A stretch of DNA of 37,415 bases from Clostridia bacterium (GCA_017397885.1 JAFQHQ010000074.1:1-37415); one strand, 5' to 3'. Shown: positions 24,734-32,332, numbered from the stretch's first letter. Program-made: numbers and translations. Notes: generated by a model not told the origin, from the letters alone.

Positions 24734-25960
24734 TTACATTATGCTGGCACCATTTTCTATTAATTTCTCCTGCAAAAGCTTAACATCAACACTGTGCGTA
24801 TTCACACCCGCCTGTTTTGCCACGGCAATTCCGGTTCCTGCCGCCTGACCGAGACAAGCACAGATTGGCATAATTCTCACTGCCGAGTGTGCTTCGTGAG
24901 TTGCTGAAAGACATCTTCCGCAAACAAGCATATTGTCAAGCTCTTTGGGAAGAAGAGCGCGATAGGGAATGCGGTAGAATTCTTCATCTTTAAAGTGATG
25001 CTGAGTTGTACCGGTTCCCGACGGGTTATGAATGTCAATGCCGTAGTTCCCAAGTGCGATTGTATCGTCAAAATCTTTAAATTCTATGAGGTCTTTTTCG
25101 TTTATAACATAAACGCCTTTGAGCTTTCGGCTTTCTCTCACACCTATTGCGGGAGCAACATTTAACAGGCTTGCGTTTTCAAAGGCTTTGGAGTTTTCTT
25201 TTAAAAATTTAATGAGTTCTCCAACCTGCTTTCTGCCGAGAATTTCAGCCTTGCTTCGTTCAATTGCATCAACGGGATTGTGCATAACAACTCTTGTGGA
25301 GTTAAAATGAATTGTATCGTCACCAAGTCCGTAGAACACAAGAATGTTTTCGCGTTTGTTAATGAGCTTGTTTTCTTCACGGAGTTTTTTGTATTTTTCC
25401 TGCAAAACCGAAAATTCTTCTTTGAAAAGGTCAAGATTTACCTTTCCCATCCTAAAGCAGGTGGTCATTGGCTGACAAAGGCTGTCGGCTTCTCTTCCGA
25501 GCTGAAAATCACAGTTTGTCATTGCAATAAGGTTACCGTCGCCTGTTGCATCAATAAAATAGTCACCGTAAACTTTAAGATTTTCAAATCCTGTTGTTAC
25601 TTTCAGTCCGGTTATTTTTCTGCCTGATTTTATTGCTTCGTACACGGTTGCATGAAAGAGTACATCCACGCCTGCTTCTGTCACCATTTCGTCAAAAATT
25701 AATTTAAATGTTTCCCAGGACTTGTCTCCATAGGCTTCGTGACGAGCTCTTATTTCTGTGAATATTCCGTCACACAAAAGAGTTTTTTTTCCGTAGGTTT
25801 TATATTGAACAAAGGGGTAAACAAGATTTTTGGTAATGGCTCCGCCAAGGTTGCCGGAGTTTTCAATCAAAAGGACACCAAGACCTTCTCTTGCAGCACT
25901 TACCGATGCTGCAATGCCGGATATTCCTCCGCCGACAACAATTAAATCATATTTTTTCAA
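24734..25960 (-). CDS. FAD-dependent oxidoreductase (FAD_oxidored family), paralogue
   Basis: The 408-residue product has the Rossmann motif LIVVGGGISGIAASVSAAREG, ENSGNLGGAITKNLV, FIDATGDGNLIAMTNCDF, GVRESRKLKGVYVINE, RIPYRALLPKELDNMLVCGR and RIMPICACLGQAAGTGIAV. It is shorter than its downstream paralogue, mainly in the middle region. The start appears to be TTG (25960-25958), 7 bp after GAGGTGAT; no ATG precedes the FAD motif. It is the first gene of the minus-strand group and divergent from the PocR-AraC regulator. Duplication of the family suggests successive or complementary steps on one substrate. Confidence 0.85.
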   Translation of the reverse strand: MKKYDLIVVGGGISGIAASVSAAREGLGVLLIENSGNLGGAITKNLVYPFVQYKTYGKKTLLCDGIFTEIRARHEAYGDKSWETFKLIFDEMVTEAGVDVLFHATVYEAIKSGRKITGLKVTTGFENLKVYGDYFIDATGDGNLIAMTNCDFQLGREADSLCQPMTTCFRMGKVNLDLFKEEFSVLQEKYKKLREENKLINKRENILVFYGLGDDTIHFNSTRVVMHNPVDAIERSKAEILGRKQVGELIKFLKENSKAFENASLLNVAPAIGVRESRKLKGVYVINEKDLIEFKDFDDTIALGNYGIDIHNPSGTGTTQHHFKDEEFYRIPYRALLPKELDNMLVCGRCLSATHEAHSAVRIMPICACLGQAAGTGIAVAKQAGVNTHSVDVKLLQEKLIENGASIM

Positions 25961-26028
25961 AATAAATCACCTCAAAAAAAATAATAACATATTATATTTA
26001 CTATTTCTTATATTAGAGAAACAAAAAC

Positions 26029-26057
26029 TTGAAAAAAAGATACATTTATGATATGAT
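26029..26057 (+). promoter_or_regulatory. Promoter of the PocR-AraC regulator
   Basis: TTGAAA (26029-26034) and TATGAT (26052-26057) are 17 bp apart. The start codon lies 30 bp downstream. Confidence 0.55.
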
Positions 26058-26086
26058 ATATTAAAAATATGTTTCCGGAGGTAAAA

Positions 26087-26911
26087 ATGGACTATATTTC
26101 TTTAGAGAATTTTATAAGTTTCCTTGAATACGGAACGAAACTTCACATAGGTGTACTTTTTTTCGGTAGCTACGGCAACGAAAAATGTGTACTCAGTAAC
26201 GAAAGAAAAATCCATTCAGGAAAGCTGTGTGAGGAATTTAAAAGCCTTGGCAGAAATGGATTTAAAAGGTGTTTGAGATGCAGAAATCTTGCACTTAAGA
26301 AGGCTCTTTCTGAAAAGATGGATTTTGGCGGACTTTGCATCAACGGAATTTATGAATACACAAAACCGGTTATTATAGATGAAAAGGTTGCGTGCGTTAT
26401 TTTTATCGGTAATATTTTGACGGATGAGGGCAGGGAAAAAATCAGCAAGAGAATAGATATTCATACGGATATCGAAAACCTTACGGAGTCGGGCTTTGAT
26501 TTTGAAAAATGCAAAAAACTTGCACTGATGGTTGAAGGACACATAAGAATACTTCTCGACAAATATTCCAATGAAGAAAAAAGCACCAATTCCCTGATTG
26601 AAAACATAAAAAGTTACATAAAATCCAATCTTGAATCGGAGCTTGAAATAGGCTCTGTTGCAAAAATATTTCACTTTAATCCGAAATATTTAGGCAGACT
26701 CTTCAAAAAGGAAACAAACACATCCATAAGTGAATACATTTGCACCAAAAGACTTGAGAGAGCCGCAAAGCTCCTTGGCACATCGGGGGAATCGGTGCTT
26801 AACATATCCTACAGCGTCGGCTTTAAAAATGTAACATATTTTAACAGAGTGTTTAAAAATAAATACGGGGTTTCTCCGAAGGAATATCGAAAAATGAAAT
26901 CACATTTTTGA
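26087..26911 (+). CDS. AraC family regulator with PocR-type sensory domain
   Basis: The 274-residue product has an N-terminal domain (about 1-150) with the PocR features C-x2-CR (RCLRCRNLALKKALS), GGLCINGIYEYTKPVII and ACVIFIGNIL. The C-terminal AraC domain has two helix-turn-helix units (IGSVAKIFHFNPKYLGRLFKK; VLNISYSVGFKNVTYFNRVF) and ends KYGVSPKEYRK. PocR domains bind small hydrocarbon-type ligands such as diols in known cases. GGAGGT (26077-26082) fixes ATG 26087. It is divergent from the FAD oxidoreductase group, the classic position for a local activator. Confidence 0.9.
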   Translation: MDYISLENFISFLEYGTKLHIGVLFFGSYGNEKCVLSNERKIHSGKLCEEFKSLGRNGFKRCLRCRNLALKKALSEKMDFGGLCINGIYEYTKPVIIDEKVACVIFIGNILTDEGREKISKRIDIHTDIENLTESGFDFEKCKKLALMVEGHIRILLDKYSNEEKSTNSLIENIKSYIKSNLESELEIGSVAKIFHFNPKYLGRLFKKETNTSISEYICTKRLERAAKLLGTSGESVLNISYSVGFKNVTYFNRVFKNKYGVSPKEYRKMKSHF

Positions 26912-26935
26912 TTACGAATTTTTTCATTGTTTACC

Positions 26936-26962
26936 GAATAGCAGGTATATGTTATACTATTC
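26936..26962. terminator. AT-rich hairpin between converging genes
   Basis: GAATA...GTATA (26936-26949) can pair with TATACTATTC (26953-26962), leaving a 4-base bulge. T-rich sequence follows on the plus strand. It is a weak candidate for the end of the AraC transcript. Confidence 0.35.
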
Positions 26963-26965
26963 AAT

Positions 26966-27259
26966 TTATTTTATAAATTTTTTTACTATTGCTTTCAAAG
27001 TAATTATTGCAAAGCTAAGTCCAATCATTGCCTGAAGAAAATAACCAAAAAAGCTGTCAAATGCAGGAATGATTTCTTTAATAACTAAAATGTTGCCTGC
27101 AACCAACAAAAAGCAAATAAGCTTGATTTCAAGTTCGTTTCTTTTTTGCGCGGACATTTTTTGGGGTTTGGTTTTTACTTTTTCGCAGGACAAAGAATAA
27201 TTGTCTGCACAAATTGATTCTGAATTATAAAATTGATTTTTGGTTACAGCATTATACAT
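26966..27259 (-). CDS. Small hypothetical membrane protein
   Basis: The 97-residue product has a polar, Cys-containing N-terminal half and two predicted membrane helices (about 46-62, LICFLLVAGNILVIKEI, and 68-90, FFGYFLQAMIGLSFAIITL), ending in a basic tail. AGGAGG lies 8 bp before ATG 27259, which supports real translation. I do not recognise a family. It stands alone between a converging regulator gene and a repeat-rich gap. Confidence 0.6.
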   Translation of the reverse strand: MYNAVTKNQFYNSESICADNYSLSCEKVKTKPQKMSAQKRNELEIKLICFLLVAGNILVIKEIIPAFDSFFGYFLQAMIGLSFAIITLKAIVKKFIK

Positions 27260-27448
27260 AAGATTAACCTCCTGTCGGAATCATTAGTTTTTGTTCTATA
27301 ATCAGAGTATAATGCATCACGTGTCCTATAAAAAGTACACCATGTTGCTTTCGGGCTTTCGGGAGCTTTTTAATGGTAAAGTGATTAATATCATCCTTAA
27401 TTGTAAAATAATACACATAAGGCTGCTTCGTTAATTTTATAATTGAAT

Positions 27449-27573
27449 AAATTGGAGTTTAAAATAAGCGATTGTAGGGCAGGGGCTTGCTCCTGCCGAC
27501 AAAATTAAACGGGAACGAGCAAGCCCGTTCTCTACCAATTCAATATTCAAAACGGCTCGACAAACTTCAAATT
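27449..27573. repeat. Small intergenic repeat element with short terminal inverted repeats
   Basis: Imperfect ends AAATTGGAGTTT (27449-27460) and AAACTTCAAATT (27562-27573) enclose a perfect inner pair, GGGCTTGCTC (27483-27492) with GAGCAAGCCC (27517-27526). The right end read in reverse gives AAGTTTGTCGAGC, shared with the flank of the element at 23151. No ORF is present. The rest of the 27260-27647 gap holds a tandem GCTTTCGG pair (27347-27362) and otherwise nothing I can assign. Confidence 0.6.
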
Positions 27574-27647
27574 ACCGCATAATTACGTTGATTATACGCT
27601 TAAAGAGACAGCTCCTTTTTAAATTCTTTATTGTTTATAAAAATATT

Positions 27648-28691
27648 TTAAAGCAATGGTTTTATTGTTTTTTCCATTCTGTCTGCCATGAGCATAAAGC
27701 CGAGGTCATTAGGATGCAAACAGTCCACCGAGCATGAATCCCATCTGTCTCCCCAAAATTCTTCGCCGTCAACATAATACACATTTCTGTCGCCCGAAGC
27801 GATTGCTCTGTCATAGATTTCTTTGATTATGTCGCGTCTTTCATACCAGTTTATGCCGCATCTGAAGTTGGTGGTCGGAGCTGTTACCATAATTATCGGA
27901 GTGTTGGGGCAGATTGCACGATAGTGCTTGTAGAATTTTTCGTGAGTTTCCTTCAAAAACTCGGGTGTCGGAGCATTGTTGTCATAATCCATCACAAAAA
28001 TGTCGGGATTAACCGATGCTATGTAATCTGCCATGGCAAGCTCTCCGAAAGCACTGCCCGAAAATCCGAGATTGATGTGGTCAAAGTCCAGACGGTTTGA
28101 AAGCAGGTTTGTGTAGGCAAGACCCGGTCTTGAAGCACATGCTCCCTGTGTTATGGATGAACCATAGAACAAAACCTTTTTCTTGCATTCATATTCCGGA
28201 GCTTTTTCAAATGATGCTTTTTCGCAAAGACCAATGTACACATCGTCAACATCAATATATAGCGGAAAGTTTATGGTTATCAGTCTTTTTTTTGCAGTTT
28301 CAAACTTGCATATGCCGTCATAACCGTCTTTTGCATCAACAGGCGGAACAAACATTTTTCTAAATCTTTTGTTTTCATAAAGGTCAAAGCCTGCCTTGCC
28401 CGTGAGAGGCATGTGGGGTGATGCTTGTTGCATCGGAAGCTTAACGCTTATTGCAACATATGGCGAATCAGTCACAAAACGGATTCTTCCGCCTGCGGTG
28501 TTTGTATGTTGAATTAGTGTGCCTTCATTCACACTCTTTGCGGCATCTTCGGGCATTCTTCTGAATTTTTCGTCATAAAGAAGTCCGAAAAGGCAAAAGT
28601 CGTTTTCCTTAACGTTGTAAAACACAATGTCGGGCTCGCTGATGTTTGTGTCAACAACAAAATTTTTATCTATCTCATGAAGTTTTTTCAT
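27648..28691 (-). CDS. SGNH/GDSL-type esterase with N-terminal GxDLY domain
   Basis: The 347-residue product has an N-terminal beta-sandwich domain (about 1-160), including GGRIRFVTDSPYVAI and the GFDLYENK motif, then an SGNH hydrolase domain. Block I is FYGSSITQG with the nucleophile Ser near 179; block II is LGFSGSAFGE; block III is MDYDNNAPTPEF; block V is DCLHPND with Asp near 323 and His near 326. All catalytic positions are present. Such enzymes remove acetyl or other acyl groups from carbohydrates. ATG 28691 follows GGAGG; the longer frame begins with a TTG inside the ribosome site. There is no signal peptide, so it is probably cytoplasmic. Confidence 0.88.
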   Translation of the reverse strand: MKKLHEIDKNFVVDTNISEPDIVFYNVKENDFCLFGLLYDEKFRRMPEDAAKSVNEGTLIQHTNTAGGRIRFVTDSPYVAISVKLPMQQASPHMPLTGKAGFDLYENKRFRKMFVPPVDAKDGYDGICKFETAKKRLITINFPLYIDVDDVYIGLCEKASFEKAPEYECKKKVLFYGSSITQGACASRPGLAYTNLLSNRLDFDHINLGFSGSAFGELAMADYIASVNPDIFVMDYDNNAPTPEFLKETHEKFYKHYRAICPNTPIIMVTAPTTNFRCGINWYERRDIIKEIYDRAIASGDRNVYYVDGEEFWGDRWDSCSVDCLHPNDLGFMLMADRMEKTIKPLL

Positions 28692-28712
28692 TTTAATCGC
28701 CTCCAAGAAATA

Positions 28713-28740
28713 ATTATACTTTAATATAAAGAAAAGTCAA
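28713..28740 (-). promoter_or_regulatory. Promoter of the SGNH esterase gene
   Basis: On the minus strand, TTGACT (28740-28735) and TATAAT (28718-28713) are separated by 16 bp and lie about 20 bp ahead of the start codon. Confidence 0.7.
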
Positions 28741-28798
28741 GTTTAAAAACATTAAAAATATGAAAACATACTGTTCTTTCAAATATCGACAAATGGTA

Positions 28799-28827
28799 GT
28801 GACATTTTAATACATCTATGGTATAAT
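28799..28827 (+). promoter_or_regulatory. Promoter of the response regulator-kinase operon
   Basis: GTGACA (28799-28804) and TATAAT (28822-28827) are separated by 17 bp. The start codon lies 33 bp beyond. Confidence 0.7.
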
Positions 28828-28860
28828 TTAGAAAATAATTTTGCAAAAGGGGTGAGCTTC

Positions 28861-29586
28861 ATGAAGAAAGAAATAGAAATCTATATGTGTGATGATGACG
28901 AAGCTTTTATACGAGCAGTAACGCCGTTAATTTCGAACTTGATAGGAGAAAACAGAAGGATAAAAATCACCGAGTTTTTAGATGGAGATTCACTTATAAA
29001 AAAGTGTAAAACAAACATTCCGGATGTAGTGTTTTTGGATATTGATATGCCGGGAATGAATGGATTTGAAATTGCAGACAAATTACACGCTAATAACATG
29101 GACATGTGTATAATATTCTTGACATCATATGATGATATGGTTTATCGTTCATGGAGTTATCAACCGTTTTGGTTTGTCAGGAAATCACATCTTCAAGATT
29201 TAAATTTGGTTTTATCACAATTGCTAACCAAAATTGATTCAATGTATGAAAAGATTTGCGGTATTGTTGAACTTTGTATTGACTCTAAAATATACGAAAT
29301 AAATATAAATACCATTACAAGTATTTATTCACACAAACATTATATTATTTTAGAGGAAAATTATAAAGAAGTATTAAAGATACGCGGAAAAATATCGGAT
29401 ATCGAGGCACAGATTTCAAAAATGTATTTTGTTTCTGTTCAAAAAGGCATTCTTGTTAATTTGCGTTTTGTCAAAAAAATAACCAGCAGACATGTTATTT
29501 TTAAAAATGGATTTCAAATTAATATAAGCAGAAGTTACATTGATTTAGTAAAAAGTGAATATCAAAGATATATGAGGAGTAAATAG
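28861..29586 (+). CDS. agrA: LytTR response regulator, AgrA-like
   Basis: The 241-residue product has a receiver domain (about 1-125), with the acidic pocket CDDDE near the N-terminus and phospho-acceptor Asp60 in VVFLDIDMPGMNG. A C-terminal LytTR DNA-binding domain (about 140-240) follows, including YSHKHYIILEE, VSVQKGILVNLRFVKKI and the terminal GFQINISRSYIDLVKSEY. It would be phosphorylated by the kinase encoded 1 bp downstream and activate the agrB promoter, where a direct repeat is visible at 30921-30956. AGGGGTGAG precedes ATG 28861. Confidence 0.93.
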   Translation: MKKEIEIYMCDDDEAFIRAVTPLISNLIGENRRIKITEFLDGDSLIKKCKTNIPDVVFLDIDMPGMNGFEIADKLHANNMDMCIIFLTSYDDMVYRSWSYQPFWFVRKSHLQDLNLVLSQLLTKIDSMYEKICGIVELCIDSKIYEININTITSIYSHKHYIILEENYKEVLKIRGKISDIEAQISKMYFVSVQKGILVNLRFVKKITSRHVIFKNGFQINISRSYIDLVKSEYQRYMRSK

Positions 29587-29587
29587 G

Positions 29588-30880
29588 ATGGAGTTTATGT
29601 TTGAAATAGGTATCAATCTGATAGAAACGTATTTGATTGTCGAGTTTATAACAAGATTTCTTGGAACAAAGTTTGATGGCAAAAAAAGAAATGTATGTTT
29701 TTTAGTTGGTTGGTTTGTTATTTTCGCTGAGTTATGCATAAGAAATTACATAACGGTTTTAGAAAGCTTTAGTGCATATATTCCAATATTTTTTTATTGT
29801 ATTTATGCATTTGCTTGTTTGAAAGGGACATTTTTTACAAAAATTTGGATATCTTTGTTTATTCATATTATAGTCATTTCCATTGCAGTATTAACAAATT
29901 TGGCAGTATGTAATTTAGTTGGATATGATCCGTATTCTATGATAAATGTATTTAACGAAATTAGAATTGTAAGTGTTATACTTACAAAAGTAATTTTATT
30001 CTATACTACACGTATTGTTTTAAAGATTAAGTTTGATAACAATAATGAAAACAGTACATGGGCTATGTTAACAATTGTTCCAATGATTTCAGTGATATCA
30101 ATTTTATTTTTGATGCGTGCAGCATATGAATATTCAGAGGTTAAGGATTATGTTTTGCTTGGAATAATTTGTATTGTCATTGCAAATATCATTACATACT
30201 ATTTTTTCAATCTTACCAACAAACAGCATAAAGATAAGTTGATGATAAGATTGTTGAAACAACAAAATGAAAATGCGATAAAAAATATAGAAGACTCACA
30301 ATCATTTATAAATCAAATGAGAGTAGTCAAACATGATATAAAGAATCAACTGTTAACAATATATAATTATATTGATACCGGTAATACTAATCAAGCAAAA
30401 AAATATATTAAAGATATAACGGATGATTATCTTCCTGTATCGAGAACTCTTGTTAATACTAAAAACGACGCTTTTAATGCGGTTATCAATGCCAAAACTG
30501 CTATCTGTGATAATAAAGGTGTTTTTTCCGAAGTAAAGGTAGATTCTGAAGCTATTGGACTGTTAGATGCATATGATACTGTGGCTATTTTCGGAAATTT
30601 GCTTGATAATGCAATAGAGGCGGCAGAATGTACGGAACTCAAACGTATAAGTGTTGAAGTGAAAAGAATCGATGACTATTTGTCCGTTCTTGTTGGAAAT
30701 AGTATTTCTGCTTCGGTATTAGATGTTAACTCAACATTAACTTCGACCAAAAAGAATAGTGAATTTCACGGAATAGGATTAAAAAGTATAAAATCAATAG
30801 TAAAGAAATATGATGGGATGATAGATTTTTATGAGGAAGAAAATGAATTCTTTTGCCATATAATGCTTATGCTAAAATAG
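29588..30880 (+). CDS. agrC: AgrC-like sensor histidine kinase
   Basis: The 430-residue product has an N-terminal membrane domain of about six helices (residues 5-215), the type that binds cyclic peptides. The kinase region has the phospho-acceptor in VVKHDIKNQL (His249) and a GHKL ATPase domain with the N-box GNLLDNAIEAAE and G-box GIGLKSIKSIV. It belongs to the HPK10 class, which pairs with LytTR regulators. The gene starts 1 bp after the regulator stop, with AGGAG at the end of that gene. It is followed by a terminator at 30887, so AgrB and the peptide form a separate transcript. Confidence 0.92.
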   Translation: MEFMFEIGINLIETYLIVEFITRFLGTKFDGKKRNVCFLVGWFVIFAELCIRNYITVLESFSAYIPIFFYCIYAFACLKGTFFTKIWISLFIHIIVISIAVLTNLAVCNLVGYDPYSMINVFNEIRIVSVILTKVILFYTTRIVLKIKFDNNNENSTWAMLTIVPMISVISILFLMRAAYEYSEVKDYVLLGIICIVIANIITYYFFNLTNKQHKDKLMIRLLKQQNENAIKNIEDSQSFINQMRVVKHDIKNQLLTIYNYIDTGNTNQAKKYIKDITDDYLPVSRTLVNTKNDAFNAVINAKTAICDNKGVFSEVKVDSEAIGLLDAYDTVAIFGNLLDNAIEAAECTELKRISVEVKRIDDYLSVLVGNSISASVLDVNSTLTSTKKNSEFHGIGLKSIKSIVKKYDGMIDFYEEENEFFCHIMLMLK

Positions 30881-30886
30881 TTTATG

Positions 30887-30922
30887 TCACGATGGACTCT
30901 TTTGTTCATCGTGAATTTTTTT
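30887..30922 (+). terminator. Intrinsic terminator after the kinase gene
   Basis: TCACGATG (30887-30894) pairs with CATCGTGA (30907-30914) around a 12-nt loop and is followed by ATTTTTTTG. Confidence 0.85.
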
Positions 30923-30956
30923 GTGTAAATTTTGCCTGAATTGTGTAAATTTTGCC
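30921..30956 (+). promoter_or_regulatory. Tandem 16-bp direct repeat ahead of agrB, likely LytTR binding site
   Basis: TTGTGTAAATTTTGCC occurs at 30921-30936 and again, identically, at 30941-30956, a 20-bp period or about two helical turns. LytTR regulators bind such direct repeats just upstream of weak promoters. The sequence downstream has only poor -35/-10 matches (for example TTGCCA at 30952 and TAAAAC at 30973), as expected of an activated promoter. Confidence 0.7.
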
Positions 30957-31013
30957 AAGGGTATAGACGAACTAAAACGCTGTTGTTAAAATTATAGACA
31001 AGGTGATAAAAAT

Positions 31014-31604
31014 ATGTTTAGCTTATCAAAGAAACTTACGGATTGTTATGTAAAAAGAAATGATGTAGAACCGGAAAAGATTCAAATTTATGAATATGGG
31101 TTCAAACTGATAGTATCGGATATTATTAATTTTTTAATTGTATTGGGAATAGGATTGTTTTGTGAGAAGTTGTGGATGAGTGTTTCCTTTCTAGTGGTTC
31201 TTTGCAGCATAAGGGTGTATAGTGGGGGCTACCATTCAAAATCTTTTATAGTTTGCAGATTATCCATGATTGCTACATTATTTTGTGTATTATTTTTAAC
31301 AAATATTATTGATCAATGTGTTAACAACATACTGGATACAGTATTATTAATTAATTTGTTTTCTATACTCAGCATTATCATTTATTCTCCGGTTGAGCAT
31401 TCAAATAAACCTTTGAATGCTAGGCAGAAGAAAGCAAATAAAAATAAAGCGTCAATAATATCCTCGATATTTGCTGTAATGTCAATTTGTATGGTTGATA
31501 GAGGAATCAAAGAGGGTATTACAATATCACTAACAATATTGGCTGTGAACATTCTTATGTTCATAGGAATTATTGTCAGAAAGAGAGGTGAAAAAAATGT
31601 TTAA
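31014..31604 (+). CDS. agrB: AgrB-like membrane endopeptidase (accessory gene regulator B)
   Basis: The 196-residue product has several membrane helices and the AgrB catalytic pair in RVYSGGYHSKSFIVC: His74 and Cys81, with the same seven-residue spacing as His77/Cys84 of the Staphylococcus enzyme. AgrB cuts the C-terminal part of AgrD and catalyses ring closure of the signalling peptide. AAGGTGAT precedes ATG 31014. The coding sequence overlaps the start of the small peptide gene by 8 nt, the usual agrB-agrD coupling. Confidence 0.95.
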   Translation: MFSLSKKLTDCYVKRNDVEPEKIQIYEYGFKLIVSDIINFLIVLGIGLFCEKLWMSVSFLVVLCSIRVYSGGYHSKSFIVCRLSMIATLFCVLFLTNIIDQCVNNILDTVLLINLFSILSIIIYSPVEHSNKPLNARQKKANKNKASIISSIFAVMSICMVDRGIKEGITISLTILAVNILMFIGIIVRKRGEKNV

Positions 31605-31749
31605 TTGGTTAATCAATTTATTTGGTGATGCTGCTTATGATTCGGCAATTTACTCTGCTGATCTTGCATCAAATGCCGGTATGCACCAAATGAAAGAGCC
31701 TGAAAATCTTCAGGAAATCGCCATGGAGGCAAAAAAGGAAGATGAATAA
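31597..31749 (+). CDS. agrD: AgrD-like signalling peptide precursor without cysteine
   Basis: The 50-residue product starts with an amphipathic segment (MFNWLINLFGDAAYDSAIYS), continues DLASNAGMHQMKEPENL and ends in a charged tail (EIAMEAKKEDE). This is the three-part AgrD plan: membrane helix, signal core, and acidic recognition tail with the conserved Pro. No Cys is present. Ser20 or Ser25 could close a lactone instead of a thiolactone, as a Ser does in some staphylococcal AgrD peptides. The start overlaps agrB by 8 nt and has GAGAGGTGA 7-8 bp upstream. The exact mature peptide cannot be read from the sequence. Confidence 0.8.
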   Translation: MFNWLINLFGDAAYDSAIYSADLASNAGMHQMKEPENLQEIAMEAKKEDE

Positions 31750-31754
31750 TTTTG

Positions 31755-31803
31755 TACAACCTGTTATATAACAGGTTGTATGGTATGCATGCATACCATA
31801 CAA
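31755..31803. repeat. Two overlapping perfect palindromes after agrD
   Basis: 31755-31780 is a perfect 26-bp palindrome. 31776-31803 is a second perfect palindrome of 28 bp, sharing five bases with the first. In RNA the two hairpins cannot both form completely. No U-tract follows, so they are not standard terminators. They could be protein-binding sites, RNA stability elements, or insertion or recombination targets. Confidence 0.75.
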
Positions 31804-31805
31804 AA

Positions 31806-31847
31806 CATTTATGTGCGAAACATTTTTTTGATATGCGCATATAAATG
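31806..31847 (+). repeat. Third inverted repeat downstream of agrD
   Basis: CATTTATGTGCG (31806-31817) pairs with CGCATATAAATG (31836-31847), with one G-U pair, around an 18-nt loop that includes seven T residues. The rest of the gap to 31946 has no gene. Confidence 0.55.
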
Positions 31848-31946
31848 GGTTTCATAAAATTATTCTAATTAACAATTGCATTGGGCTGCGGCGTTAAATG
31901 TGTAATTGATTTTGTTAGTCGTCAATGCATATTTAACATCGTAGCC

Positions 31947-31991
31947 TTTTGTAATTTTGCCGATTATTAAAAAATACGGATTATAATCCGT
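31947..31991 (+). promoter_or_regulatory. Promoter of the XRE/YD-repeat operon with operator palindrome and agr-like motif
   Basis: TATAAT at 31982-31987 lies at the centre of the perfect palindrome ACGGATTATAATCCGT (31976-31991), an ideal repressor site for the XRE protein that follows. A weak -35 (TTGCCG at 31957) overlaps TTTTGTAATTTTGCC (31947-31961), which matches the agrB direct repeat except for small gaps. Transcription would start near 31994. Confidence 0.6.
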
Positions 31992-32037
31992 TGTCAGATT
32001 TTGGCGTAAAATCTATAATTTTCTTGAGGTGAAACAT

Positions 32038-32286
32038 GTGCCGTACAGGAAAATTTTAGCCGATAATCTGCTTGCATTCAGGAAATCCGAAAACCTATCT
32101 CAAGAGGAAATATCCTCTCGTGCTGATGTTAGTAAAGATACCATCAGTCTTATTGAAAGAGAACGTTCAAATGTCAGATTGGATATACTTGAAAAAATAG
32201 CTTCATATACGGGTTTGACAATTCCCGAATTATTTACTGAAAAATATGTTGAAAAAACTGTACGCACAAACAATAAATATGAATAG
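32038..32286 (+). CDS. XRE-family helix-turn-helix regulator
   Basis: The 82-residue product is essentially one Cro/CI-type domain: LADNLLAFRKSENLSQEEISSRADVSKDTISLIERERSNVRLDILEKIASYTGL, then a short tail. GTG 32038 is chosen because GAGGTGA at 32026-32032 is correctly spaced from it; the GTG at 32029 overlaps that site. A palindrome covering the -10 element suggests self-repression. It is the first gene of the group leading to the YD-repeat protein. Confidence 0.88.
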   Translation: MPYRKILADNLLAFRKSENLSQEEISSRADVSKDTISLIERERSNVRLDILEKIASYTGLTIPELFTEKYVEKTVRTNNKYE

Positions 32287-32332
32287 AATAGTTATCAAAT
32301 TATTGTTTAAAATTCTGCTTTACAGAAAGGCA

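Noticed and set aside
30921-30956. Start of a CRISPR array
   Set aside because: There are only two repeat copies with a 4-bp spacer. It fits a regulator binding site, and no cas genes are present.
31613-31855. Minus-strand 80-codon ORF opposite agrD
   Set aside because: It runs through the palindromes and over the agrD gene and lacks a ribosome site. The plus-strand precursor has better coding and context support.
32246-32332. Longer N-terminus of the zinc-ribbon protein
   Set aside because: It would overlap the XRE gene by 41 bp without a ribosome site. The 32279 start remains a possible alternative and is noted in the feature.
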